In this document: positions 40,546 through 47,715 of the stretch, in pieces
How the letters are laid out: each line of letters opens with the position of its first letter
How positions within the stretch are numbered: the stretch's first letter is position 1
Source: JBJTIF01 sp046094825
GTDB taxonomy: Bacteria; Actinomycetota; UBA4738; HRBIN12
Assembly (NCBI GenBank): GCA_046094825.1
Contig: JBJTIF010000078.1
Span: forward strand, 1 to 53,112
DNA length: 53,112 nt
Direction of reading: 5' to 3'
Position numbers and translations under genes: made by a program
Notes under the pieces: model-generated
Database searches by the model: none
Told to the model about the DNA's origin: nothing
Seen by the model: the letters and a program-made list of their open reading frames with translations, nothing else

Positions 40546-41655
40546 TCAGCGCGCGATGCGCTCGAGGTGGACGGTCGTCGCGGCGAGGCGTTCGGGGATC
40601 GGCTCGACCCCGATCCCGGGACCGGTCGGGACGGCCATCGTGCCGTCGGGCGCGACCTCGAACGGTTCGGTGAGGTCCTCGTGGAAGTAGCGCCGCGAGC
40701 CCGACGTGTCGCCGGGGAGCGTGAACCCCGGGAGCGCGGCGAGCGCGACGTTCGTCGCGCGCCCGACGCCGGTCTCGAGCATCCCCCCGCACCACACCGG
40801 CGTGCCCGCGGCGCGTGCCGCATCGTGGACGCGGACGGCCTCGGGGACGCCGCCGACGCGCCCCTGCTTGATGTTCACGATGCGGCACGCGCCGAGCTCG
40901 ATCGCCGCGCGCGCGTCGGCCGCGGATCGGATCGACTCGTCGAGGCAGAGGTCGGTGCGGACGAGCGCCTGGAGTCGCGCGTGCTCGACGAGGTCCTCGT
41001 GGTGGAGGGGCTGCTCGACCATGAGGAGGTCCGCGTCGTCGAGCGCGCGGAACACGTCGACGTCCGCGAGCCGGTACGCGGCGTTCGCGTCGACCGACAG
41101 GAGGATGCCCGGGTTCGCGGCGCGGACCGCGTGCACGGGCGCGATGTCGAGACCGGGCTCGATCTTCAGCTTGATGCGCCGATAGCCCTCCGCGAGGTAA
41201 CCCGCGACCTGCTCGAGGAGCTGCTCGGTCGTCGGGGCGATGCCGATCGACACGCCGCACGCGACGCGGTCGGCCGTCGCGCCGAGGTGCGCGGCGAGCG
41301 AGACGCCGCGCGCGCGGAGCTCGGCGTCGAGGACGGCGTTCACGAGCGTCGCCTTCGCCATCGGGTTGCCGCGGACCCCGCCGAGGACGCGGTCGAGGTC
41401 GTCGGTCGTCACGTCGCCGGCCGCGAGGAGGGCCGGGACGAGGAACGCCCGGAGCGCCTCGAGCGCCCCCGCGTTGAACTCCGCGGAGTAGCCGGGGGCG
41501 GGCGAGGCGACGCACTCGCCCCAGCCGTGCGCCCCGTCGGTCTCGACGCGGGCGAGGATGCACTCCTTCGCGTCCTCGACCCCGAAGCTCGTGCGGAACG
41601 GCCGTACGAGCGGGATCCGCACGACGCGGAGCTCGACGGCGTGGACGCGGGTCAC
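40546..41655 (-). CDS. Enolase-superfamily protein: o-succinylbenzoate synthase / N-acylamino acid racemase
   Basis: 369 aa of the MenC/NAAAR subgroup. Catalytic KxK in RRIKLKIEPG, metal ligands SVDANAAY (Asp), MVEQPL (Glu) and LCLDESI (Asp), and the second Lys in NIKQGRVGG. The GECVASPAPGYSAE segment is typical for OSBS/NAAAR. It could dehydrate SHCHC to o-succinylbenzoate in menaquinone synthesis or racemise N-acylamino acids; no other men genes are present. GTG overlaps the stop of the acetyltransferase gene, and such GNAT-NAAAR pairs fit amino-acid acylation and racemisation. Confidence 0.85.
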   Translation of the reverse strand: MTRVHAVELRVVRIPLVRPFRTSFGVEDAKECILARVETDGAHGWGECVASPAPGYSAEFNAGALEALRAFLVPALLAAGDVTTDDLDRVLGGVRGNPMAKATLVNAVLDAELRARGVSLAAHLGATADRVACGVSIGIAPTTEQLLEQVAGYLAEGYRRIKLKIEPGLDIAPVHAVRAANPGILLSVDANAAYRLADVDVFRALDDADLLMVEQPLHHEDLVEHARLQALVRTDLCLDESIRSAADARAAIELGACRIVNIKQGRVGGVPEAVRVHDAARAAGTPVWCGGMLETGVGRATNVALAALPGFTLPGDTSGSRRYFHEDLTEPFEVAPDGTMAVPTGPGIGVEPIPERLAATTVHLERIAR

Positions 41656-42422
41656 CGGAGCGACCCCGGCGGCGCGAATCGGTACGCGGAGGTCGCCGCG
41701 TCGAACCCGGCCGCGACGAGGCCGTCGGCGAGGGCTGCCTCGATGCCGCTCGCGACCTCCTCGCGGACGGCGGCCGCGGCCTCCGCATCGGTCGCACGCA
41801 CCGCCGCGTAGTCGGCGGTCACCGGCACGATCCGCGCGCCCGCGGCGAGGCCGCGCGGTCCGGGCGCGCGGTCGAGATCCCAGCGCGCGACGAGCCGATC
41901 GCTGCGCTGGCCGACGTTCATCGCGTCACCCATGTCGCCGTAGAAGTGGCGGTGGAACCGATCGGCGACCGCGCCGAGGCGCTCGAGGTTGAAGACGGCG
42001 TTGCGGGTCACCATCGGATCGAAGGTCCAGCGCACGACGTGGATGTCCTGGTCGAGCGCCTGGGCGCGCTGCGCGAACTTCAGCGCCGCGCCGATCCCGC
42101 GACCGCGATGCGACGGGGCGGTCGCGAGCATGTGCGAGTGGACGTGGAGGCCGTCGGCGTCGACGCCCGCCCACCCGAGGACGAACGCGACGCACGCCGC
42201 GCCGTCGAACGCCGCCCACGCGCGGTTGCCGGAGTGCGCGAGGGCGCGGATCGTCTCCGGCGGGAGGTCCTGGCCGCCCCAGGTCGAACGGATGAGCGCG
42301 CGGATGTGCGCTGCCTCATCGACGCGCTCGATCGGACGGAGCTCGACCCCCGCGGCGCGCGCGGTGGCGTGTGCGAGCTCCCAGGGCGTTACGCGCTCGG
42401 CGGCGGCGGGAGTTCCTGCCAC
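41652..42422 (-). CDS. GNAT family N-acetyltransferase
   Basis: 256 aa. N-terminal LRPIERVDEAAHIRALIRSTWG and cofactor loop PSHRGRGIGAALKFAQR (Q/RxxGxG/A). A C-terminal extension contains WTFDPMVTRNAVFNLERLG and GDMGDAMNVGQRSDRLVARWDL, a pattern of a conserved GNAT subgroup. GTG at 42422 is the best in-frame start with GAGG upstream, which makes it overlap the 51-aa gene by 34 bp. Its stop overlaps the racemase/OSBS start, so the acyl group may be put on that enzyme's substrate. Confidence 0.82.
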   Translation of the reverse strand: MAGTPAAAERVTPWELAHATARAAGVELRPIERVDEAAHIRALIRSTWGGQDLPPETIRALAHSGNRAWAAFDGAACVAFVLGWAGVDADGLHVHSHMLATAPSHRGRGIGAALKFAQRAQALDQDIHVVRWTFDPMVTRNAVFNLERLGAVADRFHRHFYGDMGDAMNVGQRSDRLVARWDLDRAPGPRGLAAGARIVPVTADYAAVRATDAEAAAAVREEVASGIEAALADGLVAAGFDAATSAYRFAPPGSLR

Positions 42423-42544
42423 TCGTCCTCGTCGAGGTCGAGGCCCTCGCGTCGGCGGACCACCGACACGATGGCGCCGATCACGGCGGCGAAGAACGCG
42501 AGTCGCACGAGCCGACCGAAGAAGCCGCGCTTGTCCTCGGACAT
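42389..42544 (-). CDS. Small membrane protein, 51 aa
   Basis: Starts MSEDKRGFFGRL behind GAGGAGGG, has one transmembrane helix (about 14-28, LAFFAAVIGAIVSVV), a basic RRR stop-transfer and an acidic/Pro tail DEDEWQELPPPPSA. The strong ribosome site and balanced topology support expression. Function unknown. Its last 34 bp overlap the start of the downstream GNAT gene in another frame. Confidence 0.7.
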   Translation of the reverse strand: MSEDKRGFFGRLVRLAFFAAVIGAIVSVVRRREGLDLDEDEWQELPPPPSA

Positions 42545-42669
42545 CGTTCCCTCCTCGTGACGTCGCGGCGCCCCGCTGCGCGGCACGCCGCTTCGGACAC
42601 TCTACCCTTGCCCCGGGGACGACCGTTCGCCGGGCCCATCGGGCCCGCGGTCGCCGCGGAGGGACGCGG

Positions 42670-43395
42670 ATGCACCGGGACCCGGGCACGTTCGGCGCCT
42701 ACGCGCGCGAGCACCTCGCGCGGATCGAGGAGGCGAACGCCGCGACGATCGCGGCGGTCGCGGAGCGCGTCGCCGCGACGGTCGAGGCCGACGGCGTCCT
42801 CTACCCCGCGGGCACCGGCCACTCGCTCGCGCTCGTCCTCGAGACCTTCTCCCGCGCCGGCGGTCTCGCGAACGTGCGACCGGTCCACCACCCCGCGCTC
42901 CTGCCGCTCCACGGCGGCCCGGCCTCGACGCTGCTCGAGCGGGTCGAGGGCTTCGCCGCGCTCCTCCTGAAGGATCTGCCGATCGGACCGAGCGACACCG
43001 CGATCGTCGTGTCGAACTCCGGGGTGAACCCCGTCCCCGTCGAGCTCGCGCGGGGGTTCCGCGCGCGGGGTGCGCCGGTCGTCGCGATCGTGTCGCTCCC
43101 GCACCACGCGGAGGCACCGCGCCGCTCGTCGACGACGCTCGTCGACGAGGCGACGTGGATCCTCGACACCGGGAGCCCCGTCGGCGACGCGGCGCTCGAG
43201 GTCGGGTCGACGCGCGTCGCGCCGCTGTCGAACCTCGCGGGCATCCACCTCTGGAACCTCGTCCTCGCGGCGGCGGTCGGCATCCTCGACGCGCGCGGCG
43301 TCGTGCCCCCGGTGTGGCAGAGTTCGAACGCGCCGGGCGGCGACGAACGCAATGCCGTGCTGCGGGCGCGCTTCGAGGGACGGATCCCGACCTGA
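42670..43395 (+). CDS. SIS-domain phosphosugar isomerase-like protein
   Basis: 241 aa. SIS signature segments: YPAGTGHSLALVLE and VVSNSGVNPVPVELA, then GAPVVAIVSLPHH. It belongs to the 'sugar isomerase domain' group often found with nagA. It is followed 28 bp later by a NagA gene in the same direction, so it probably isomerises or senses amino-sugar phosphates in N-acetylglucosamine or related etherase-type catabolism. Confidence 0.82.
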   Translation: MHRDPGTFGAYAREHLARIEEANAATIAAVAERVAATVEADGVLYPAGTGHSLALVLETFSRAGGLANVRPVHHPALLPLHGGPASTLLERVEGFAALLLKDLPIGPSDTAIVVSNSGVNPVPVELARGFRARGAPVVAIVSLPHHAEAPRRSSTTLVDEATWILDTGSPVGDAALEVGSTRVAPLSNLAGIHLWNLVLAAAVGILDARGVVPPVWQSSNAPGGDERNAVLRARFEGRIPT

Positions 43396-43423
43396 TGGCG
43401 CGCGACGGCGTGGAGGTGACGCG

Positions 43424-44542
43424 GTGACGAGGCTCGGCGTGGCGGCGGCGCTCGTGGACGGCGAGATCGTCCCGGGCGACGTCGAGGTGGACGGCGGGGC
43501 GGTCGCGGCGGTCGGCGTCGCTCCGGCCGGCGCCGCGGGGCTCGCCGCACCGGGGTTCATCGACGTCCAGGTGAACGGGTACGCCGGCGTCGACTTCCTC
43601 GCGACGGACGCGGCGGGGCTCCTCGAGGCCGGTGCCGCGATGGCGCGGGCCGGTGTCACCGCGTACCAACCGACGCTCATCTCGATGCCCGAGGGCGCGT
43701 ACGCCCCGGCGCTCACGGCGGTGCGCGACGCGCGCGACGCGCGCGACGCGCGGCCTCGCGGAGCGCGCGTCCTCGGCGCGCACCTCGAGGGACCGTTCCT
43801 GTCGCCGAAGCGCGTCGGAGCCCACAACCCCGCGAACGTCGTCGCGCCCGACCTCGCCCTCGCCGCCCGGCTCCTCGACCTCGGGCCGATCACGCACATG
43901 ACGGTGGCGGTCGAGGAGCCGGGCGGCGAGGACCTCGTGCGGTTCCTCGTCGGTCGCGGCGTCGTCGTCGCGCTCGGCCACAGCGACGCGGACGCGGATG
44001 CCGCGCGACGCGGGTTCGATCTCGGTGCGCGGGCCGTCACCCATCTCTTCAACGCGCAGCGGCGGTGGGAGTCCCGCGATCCCGGACTCCCGGGCGTCGC
44101 GCTCACCCGCGACGACGTCTTCGTGACGCTCATCGTCGACGGGTTCCACCTCGCGCCCGAGACGACGCAGCTCGCGTGGCGCGCCGCGGGCGGACGGTTC
44201 GTCCTCGTCACCGACGCGATCGAGGCGGCGGGGATGCCCGACGGACCGTACGTGATCGGCGACCGGCAGACGGTCCTGCGCGACGGCGCCGTCCGGCTCG
44301 CCGACGGCACGCTCGCGGGGAGCGCGCTCACGATGGATGCCGCGGTGCGGAACCTCGTCGACCTCGGCGTCCCCGCGCCGGACGCCCTCGCCGCCGCGTC
44401 ACGCGTCGCCGCCCGGCTGCTGCGCCGCGAGGACGAGTTCGGCGACCTGCGTCCCGGGCTGCGCGCGGACGTCGTCGTCCTCGACGATGCGCTCAGGGTG
44501 CGGCGGACGCTCGTCGGCGGCGACGAGGTCTTCGCCGCCTGA
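43424..44542 (+). CDS. nagA: N-acetylglucosamine-6-phosphate deacetylase
   Basis: 372 aa, GTG with GGAGGT 6 nt upstream. Amidohydrolase motifs: FIDVQVNGYAGVDF, HLEGPFLSPKR, LGHSDADADAA, THLFNAQ and catalytic Asp in VTDAIEAAG. The C-terminal FGDLRPGLRADVVVLD closes the small beta domain. It hydrolyses GlcNAc-6-P to GlcN-6-P and acetate, feeding the SIS enzymes encoded on either side. An in-frame 9-bp triplet repeat (43723-43749) encodes RDA repeats near residue 102. Confidence 0.93.
   Translation: MTRLGVAAALVDGEIVPGDVEVDGGAVAAVGVAPAGAAGLAAPGFIDVQVNGYAGVDFLATDAAGLLEAGAAMARAGVTAYQPTLISMPEGAYAPALTAVRDARDARDARPRGARVLGAHLEGPFLSPKRVGAHNPANVVAPDLALAARLLDLGPITHMTVAVEEPGGEDLVRFLVGRGVVVALGHSDADADAARRGFDLGARAVTHLFNAQRRWESRDPGLPGVALTRDDVFVTLIVDGFHLAPETTQLAWRAAGGRFVLVTDAIEAAGMPDGPYVIGDRQTVLRDGAVRLADGTLAGSALTMDAAVRNLVDLGVPAPDALAAASRVAARLLRREDEFGDLRPGLRADVVVLDDALRVRRTLVGGDEVFAA
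43723..43749 (+). repeat. Three tandem 9-bp repeats inside nagA
   Basis: GCGCGACGC occurs three times head to tail and encodes repeated Arg-Asp-Ala. The unit length keeps the reading frame, so copy-number change would only lengthen or shorten a surface loop. Confidence 0.8.
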
Positions 44543-44626
44543 CGCGACGTCGGGCAGCGCGTCGCACCCCACGTCGAGCGCCTCGTCGGAGTCGCGACCC
44601 GCGCGGCCCCGTCCCAGGTGTCCCCG

Positions 44627-45646
44627 TCAGTGCGTGAGGGTGATCTTCGTGAGCCCCGCGGGGGCGTCGGGGTCGAGTCCGCGCAGGAGCGTGAGGGCGC
44701 GAGCGACCTGCGGCGCGCGGACGGCCGCGGGGATCGTCGCGAGCGCCTCCGCGAGGTCGGTCGGGACGGGGAGGTCGCCGTCGGCGGGACCGACGACCGC
44801 GACCCGACCGCCGCGCCCGCGGAGTTCGGTGACGAGGTCGACCATCGAGGTCTTCGTCGGCCCCTCGCCCGCGAACGCGAGGACGGGGAACCCGTGCTGG
44901 ACGACGGCGACGGGTCCGTGGAGGAGGTCGGCGGCGGAGTACCCCTCGGCGAGGAGGAACGCCGTCTCCTTGAGCTTCAGCGCCGCCTCGAGCGCGATCG
45001 CGAAGAGGAACCCCCGCCCGACGGTGATGAGCCCGCGCGCATCGCCGATCGACGCCGCGACGCGGTCCGCCGACGCGGTGTCGTCGAGGACGCGCGACAC
45101 CGCGCCGGGCAGCGCGGCCCAGTCCGCGTCGCCCCACGGCACCTCGCCGAGCGCCTCCGCGATGACCGCGAGCGTCGCGACCTGCGCGGTGAAGGTCTTC
45201 GTCGCGGGGACCGCGACCTCCGCCCCCGCGCCGAGGTCGATCGCGAGGCCGGCGGCGGAGGCGAGCGGGCTCGCGGCGTCGTTCGTGAGGGCGATCGTCG
45301 CGGCGCCCGCGCGCGCGGCGGCCTCGAGGAGCGTCACGATCTCGGGCGTCCGACCGGACTGCGACACCGCGATCGCGAGGTAGCCGCGGTAGTCGCTCCG
45401 CGCGCCGTACACGGTGTGGAGGCTCGGCGCGGCGAGCGCGACCGGTCGTCCGCACGCCAATTCGAACGCGTAGCGTCCGAAGATCGCGGCGTTGTCGGAG
45501 GAACCGCGGGCGATGAGGAGGATGCCCGAGAGGTCGCGGGGCACGACCGCGCGCACGGCGGCGACGAGCTCGGCGCGACGCGCGGCGATCGCGGCGAGCA
45601 CGCGCGGCTGCTCGGACATCTCCGCGAGCATCCGTTCGCCGGCCAT
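44627..45646 (-). CDS. Double-SIS aminosugar isomerase/deaminase (GlmS C-domain/AgaS-like)
   Basis: 339 aa with two SIS domains. The first has LLIARGSSDNAAIFGRYAFE and AVSQSGRTPE; the second has GRGFLFAIALEAALKLKE, AEGYSAADLLHGP and the C-terminal LTKITLTH. It is the isomerase half of GlmS without the glutaminase domain, as in glucosamine-6-P deaminases of NagB-II/AgaS type. It would convert GlcN-6-P from the convergent NagA to fructose-6-P. Encoded 9 bp after the exonuclease gene in the same direction. Confidence 0.88.
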   Translation of the reverse strand: MAGERMLAEMSEQPRVLAAIAARRAELVAAVRAVVPRDLSGILLIARGSSDNAAIFGRYAFELACGRPVALAAPSLHTVYGARSDYRGYLAIAVSQSGRTPEIVTLLEAAARAGAATIALTNDAASPLASAAGLAIDLGAGAEVAVPATKTFTAQVATLAVIAEALGEVPWGDADWAALPGAVSRVLDDTASADRVAASIGDARGLITVGRGFLFAIALEAALKLKETAFLLAEGYSAADLLHGPVAVVQHGFPVLAFAGEGPTKTSMVDLVTELRGRGGRVAVVGPADGDLPVPTDLAEALATIPAAVRAPQVARALTLLRGLDPDAPAGLTKITLTH

Positions 45647-45655
45647 CGGTGGAGC

Positions 45656-46540
45656 CTAGCCCGCGACCGGACCGGCGAGGCGCGTCGCGCGGTCGACGAG
45701 CGTCGGGTCGCCGAGGTCCTCGGCGACCGCGGCGAACCGCGGCTCGGGGCCGCGCCACACCCAGGACGCGACCGTCCCGACGTCGCACGTCGCGTCGAGC
45801 GTCGCGATCCTGCGGAAGAGCATCGCGTCCTCGCGGGCCCCCGCGAGCGTCGCCGCGAGCTTCGCGGCCCCGCGGACGACGACGCCGTCGGCGGCCCACC
45901 GCGCCGGGTCGTCGGGGATCGCCGCGATCGTGCCGTAGCGCGTGAGGACCGCGGTCGCGGACTTCGCGCCCCATCCGGGGAGCCCGGGGAACCCGTCCGA
46001 TGCGTCCCCGACGAGCCCGAGCCAGTCGGGCACGCCCTCGGGCCCGACGCCGAACCGCGCGCGGACGTCGTCCTCGGTCGTCTCCGCGCCGCTCCGCCGG
46101 TCGACCTGGATGACGCGCGACCCGCGGACGCACTGCCCGAGGTCCTTGTCCGGCGAGAGGATCCGCACCTGCTCGACGCCCGCGTCGGCGTCGGCGACCG
46201 CCGCCGCCGACGCGAGGCCGTCGTCGGCCTCCTCCCGGCCCATCGCCCAGACCGTGACGCCCATCGCGCGGAGCGCCTCCTCGACGATCGGGATCTGCTC
46301 GAGGAGCTCGGGTTCCATCCCCTCGCTCGACTTGTAGCCCGGCCAGAGGTCGTTGCGGAACGACTCGATCACGTGGTCGGTCGCGACCCCGAGGTGCGTC
46401 GCGCCATCGGCGATGAGCCGGAGCGTCGAGCGGAGCACGCCGACCGTGGCCGCGTACGGCGCGCGGTCGGCGCCCGGCTGCCCGTAGTGCTGCCGGTAGA
46501 GCTCGTACGTGCCGTCGACGAGGTGGACGGTGATCCCCAT
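45656..46540 (-). CDS. 5'-3' exonuclease (FEN/PolI N-domain type)
   Basis: 294 aa. Acidic metal-binding residues in HLVDGTYELYR, REEADDGLA, ILSPDKDLGQCV and the helix-hairpin-helix region LVGDASDGFPGLPGWGAKSA match the flap endonuclease fold. FRNDLWPGYKSS is the conserved helical-arch entry. Encoded as a free-standing protein, it probably processes flaps or RNA primers. Confidence 0.9.
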   Translation of the reverse strand: MGITVHLVDGTYELYRQHYGQPGADRAPYAATVGVLRSTLRLIADGATHLGVATDHVIESFRNDLWPGYKSSEGMEPELLEQIPIVEEALRAMGVTVWAMGREEADDGLASAAAVADADAGVEQVRILSPDKDLGQCVRGSRVIQVDRRSGAETTEDDVRARFGVGPEGVPDWLGLVGDASDGFPGLPGWGAKSATAVLTRYGTIAAIPDDPARWAADGVVVRGAAKLAATLAGAREDAMLFRRIATLDATCDVGTVASWVWRGPEPRFAAVAEDLGDPTLVDRATRLAGPVAG

Positions 46541-46623
46541 GGGGAGATGGAACCACGGACCGCGGCGGTGGGGACGGGGAGCGGGACGCCCGTGCCCGGG
46601 CGGGGTGGGTCAGCCCGCGATCG

Positions 46624-47664
46624 TCAGGGTGTGACGGTGCAGGCGTTCGGCAACGTCGCCGACCCGACGCTGAGGTCCCAGACGGGATCCGCCCCGGCCT
46701 TCTTGCGCCCGATCGTGAGCGTCGCCGTGATCGTCGTGTCGCTCACGACGACGACGTTGCGGAGCGAGGGTGCCGGACCGTTGCCGTTCGCGAAGGAGAC
46801 GGCGATGCCCGAGGTGAACCCGGTCCCCGTGATCGTGACGGCGACGGAGGTGCCGATGCGCGCCTGCGTGGGCGAGATCGAGGCGAGGGTCGGCGCCACG
46901 GGCGCGTCGCAGCTGTTCGCGTTCAGGACCTGGACGGTCCTCGCGGCGACCCCGATCCGCAGGAGCACGCACGACCGGTTGTCGGCCTCGCTCGCCTCCG
47001 TCAGCCGGTTCTGCGGATCGACGTCGACGAAGAGCTTGTAGTCGCCGTCGGCGAGGCCGGTGAGGTCGATCGACTGCCCGGCGAGCGTGGAGCCGTACCG
47101 GTCGCCCCACCCGACCGACATCCCCTGCGTCGAACTCCCGCACGTCGTGTAGAAGCCGCTCGTCGGCGACCCCGCGAGCGTCCCGTCGATGCGGTTCGTG
47201 TCCATGACGCAGAAGGTCGTCTTCTGCGACGTGCGACCCGACGCCCCGGTCGCGGCGGCCGGCTGGAGCGTGTAGACCGCGTACCCCTCGAAGTGGAAGT
47301 GGTTGTGGAGCGGGTGCCACACGAACGACCCCGCGAGGCGCTTCGCCTCGCCCCCGCCCTCGAGCTTGATCCACTGCCAGACGTCCTGGCTGTTCGTGGT
47401 GCTGTCGGTGCTGCCCGCGACGAGCGTGAGCGGACCGGTGCCGGCGTTCCAGGAGATCGTCGAGAACCGGAGCTGCGGCGCCCCCGCGGCGTCGACCGCG
47501 ATCGAGATCTCGCGCGCGGGGAGCGCCTGGAGGTTCGGGAGCATCTGGTCCCCGACCGCGGCCTCCGCGCGCCACGTCGGGACGAGCACCGTGCCCGCGA
47601 AGGCCGCCGTCACGGTGACGAGGCCGACGGCGAGGGCGATCGCGACGCGGGGGCGGTGGGCCAT
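46624..47664 (-). CDS. Secreted lysyl oxidase homologue with C-terminal IPT/TIG domain
   Basis: 346 aa with signal peptide (VAIALAVGLVTVTAAFAG). The lysyl oxidase domain (about 38-240) contains the copper triad H120-x-H122-x-H124 in WHPLHNHFHFEG. The two residues that make the LTQ cofactor are aligned with the human enzyme: Lys148 in QKTTFCVMDT and Tyr190 in GDRYGSTLAGQSIDLTG. A TIG/IPT Ig-like domain (about 255-346) follows. Predicted to oxidise primary amines outside the cell. Divergent from the secreted sugar dehydrogenase across 51 bp. Confidence 0.85.
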   Translation of the reverse strand: MAHRPRVAIALAVGLVTVTAAFAGTVLVPTWRAEAAVGDQMLPNLQALPAREISIAVDAAGAPQLRFSTISWNAGTGPLTLVAGSTDSTTNSQDVWQWIKLEGGGEAKRLAGSFVWHPLHNHFHFEGYAVYTLQPAAATGASGRTSQKTTFCVMDTNRIDGTLAGSPTSGFYTTCGSSTQGMSVGWGDRYGSTLAGQSIDLTGLADGDYKLFVDVDPQNRLTEASEADNRSCVLLRIGVAARTVQVLNANSCDAPVAPTLASISPTQARIGTSVAVTITGTGFTSGIAVSFANGNGPAPSLRNVVVVSDTTITATLTIGRKKAGADPVWDLSVGSATLPNACTVTP

Positions 47665-47715
47665 CGGCGGAGGATACCGGGGGGCGGGCCTCGCGCCCGC
47701 AGGTAGCCTCTCCGG

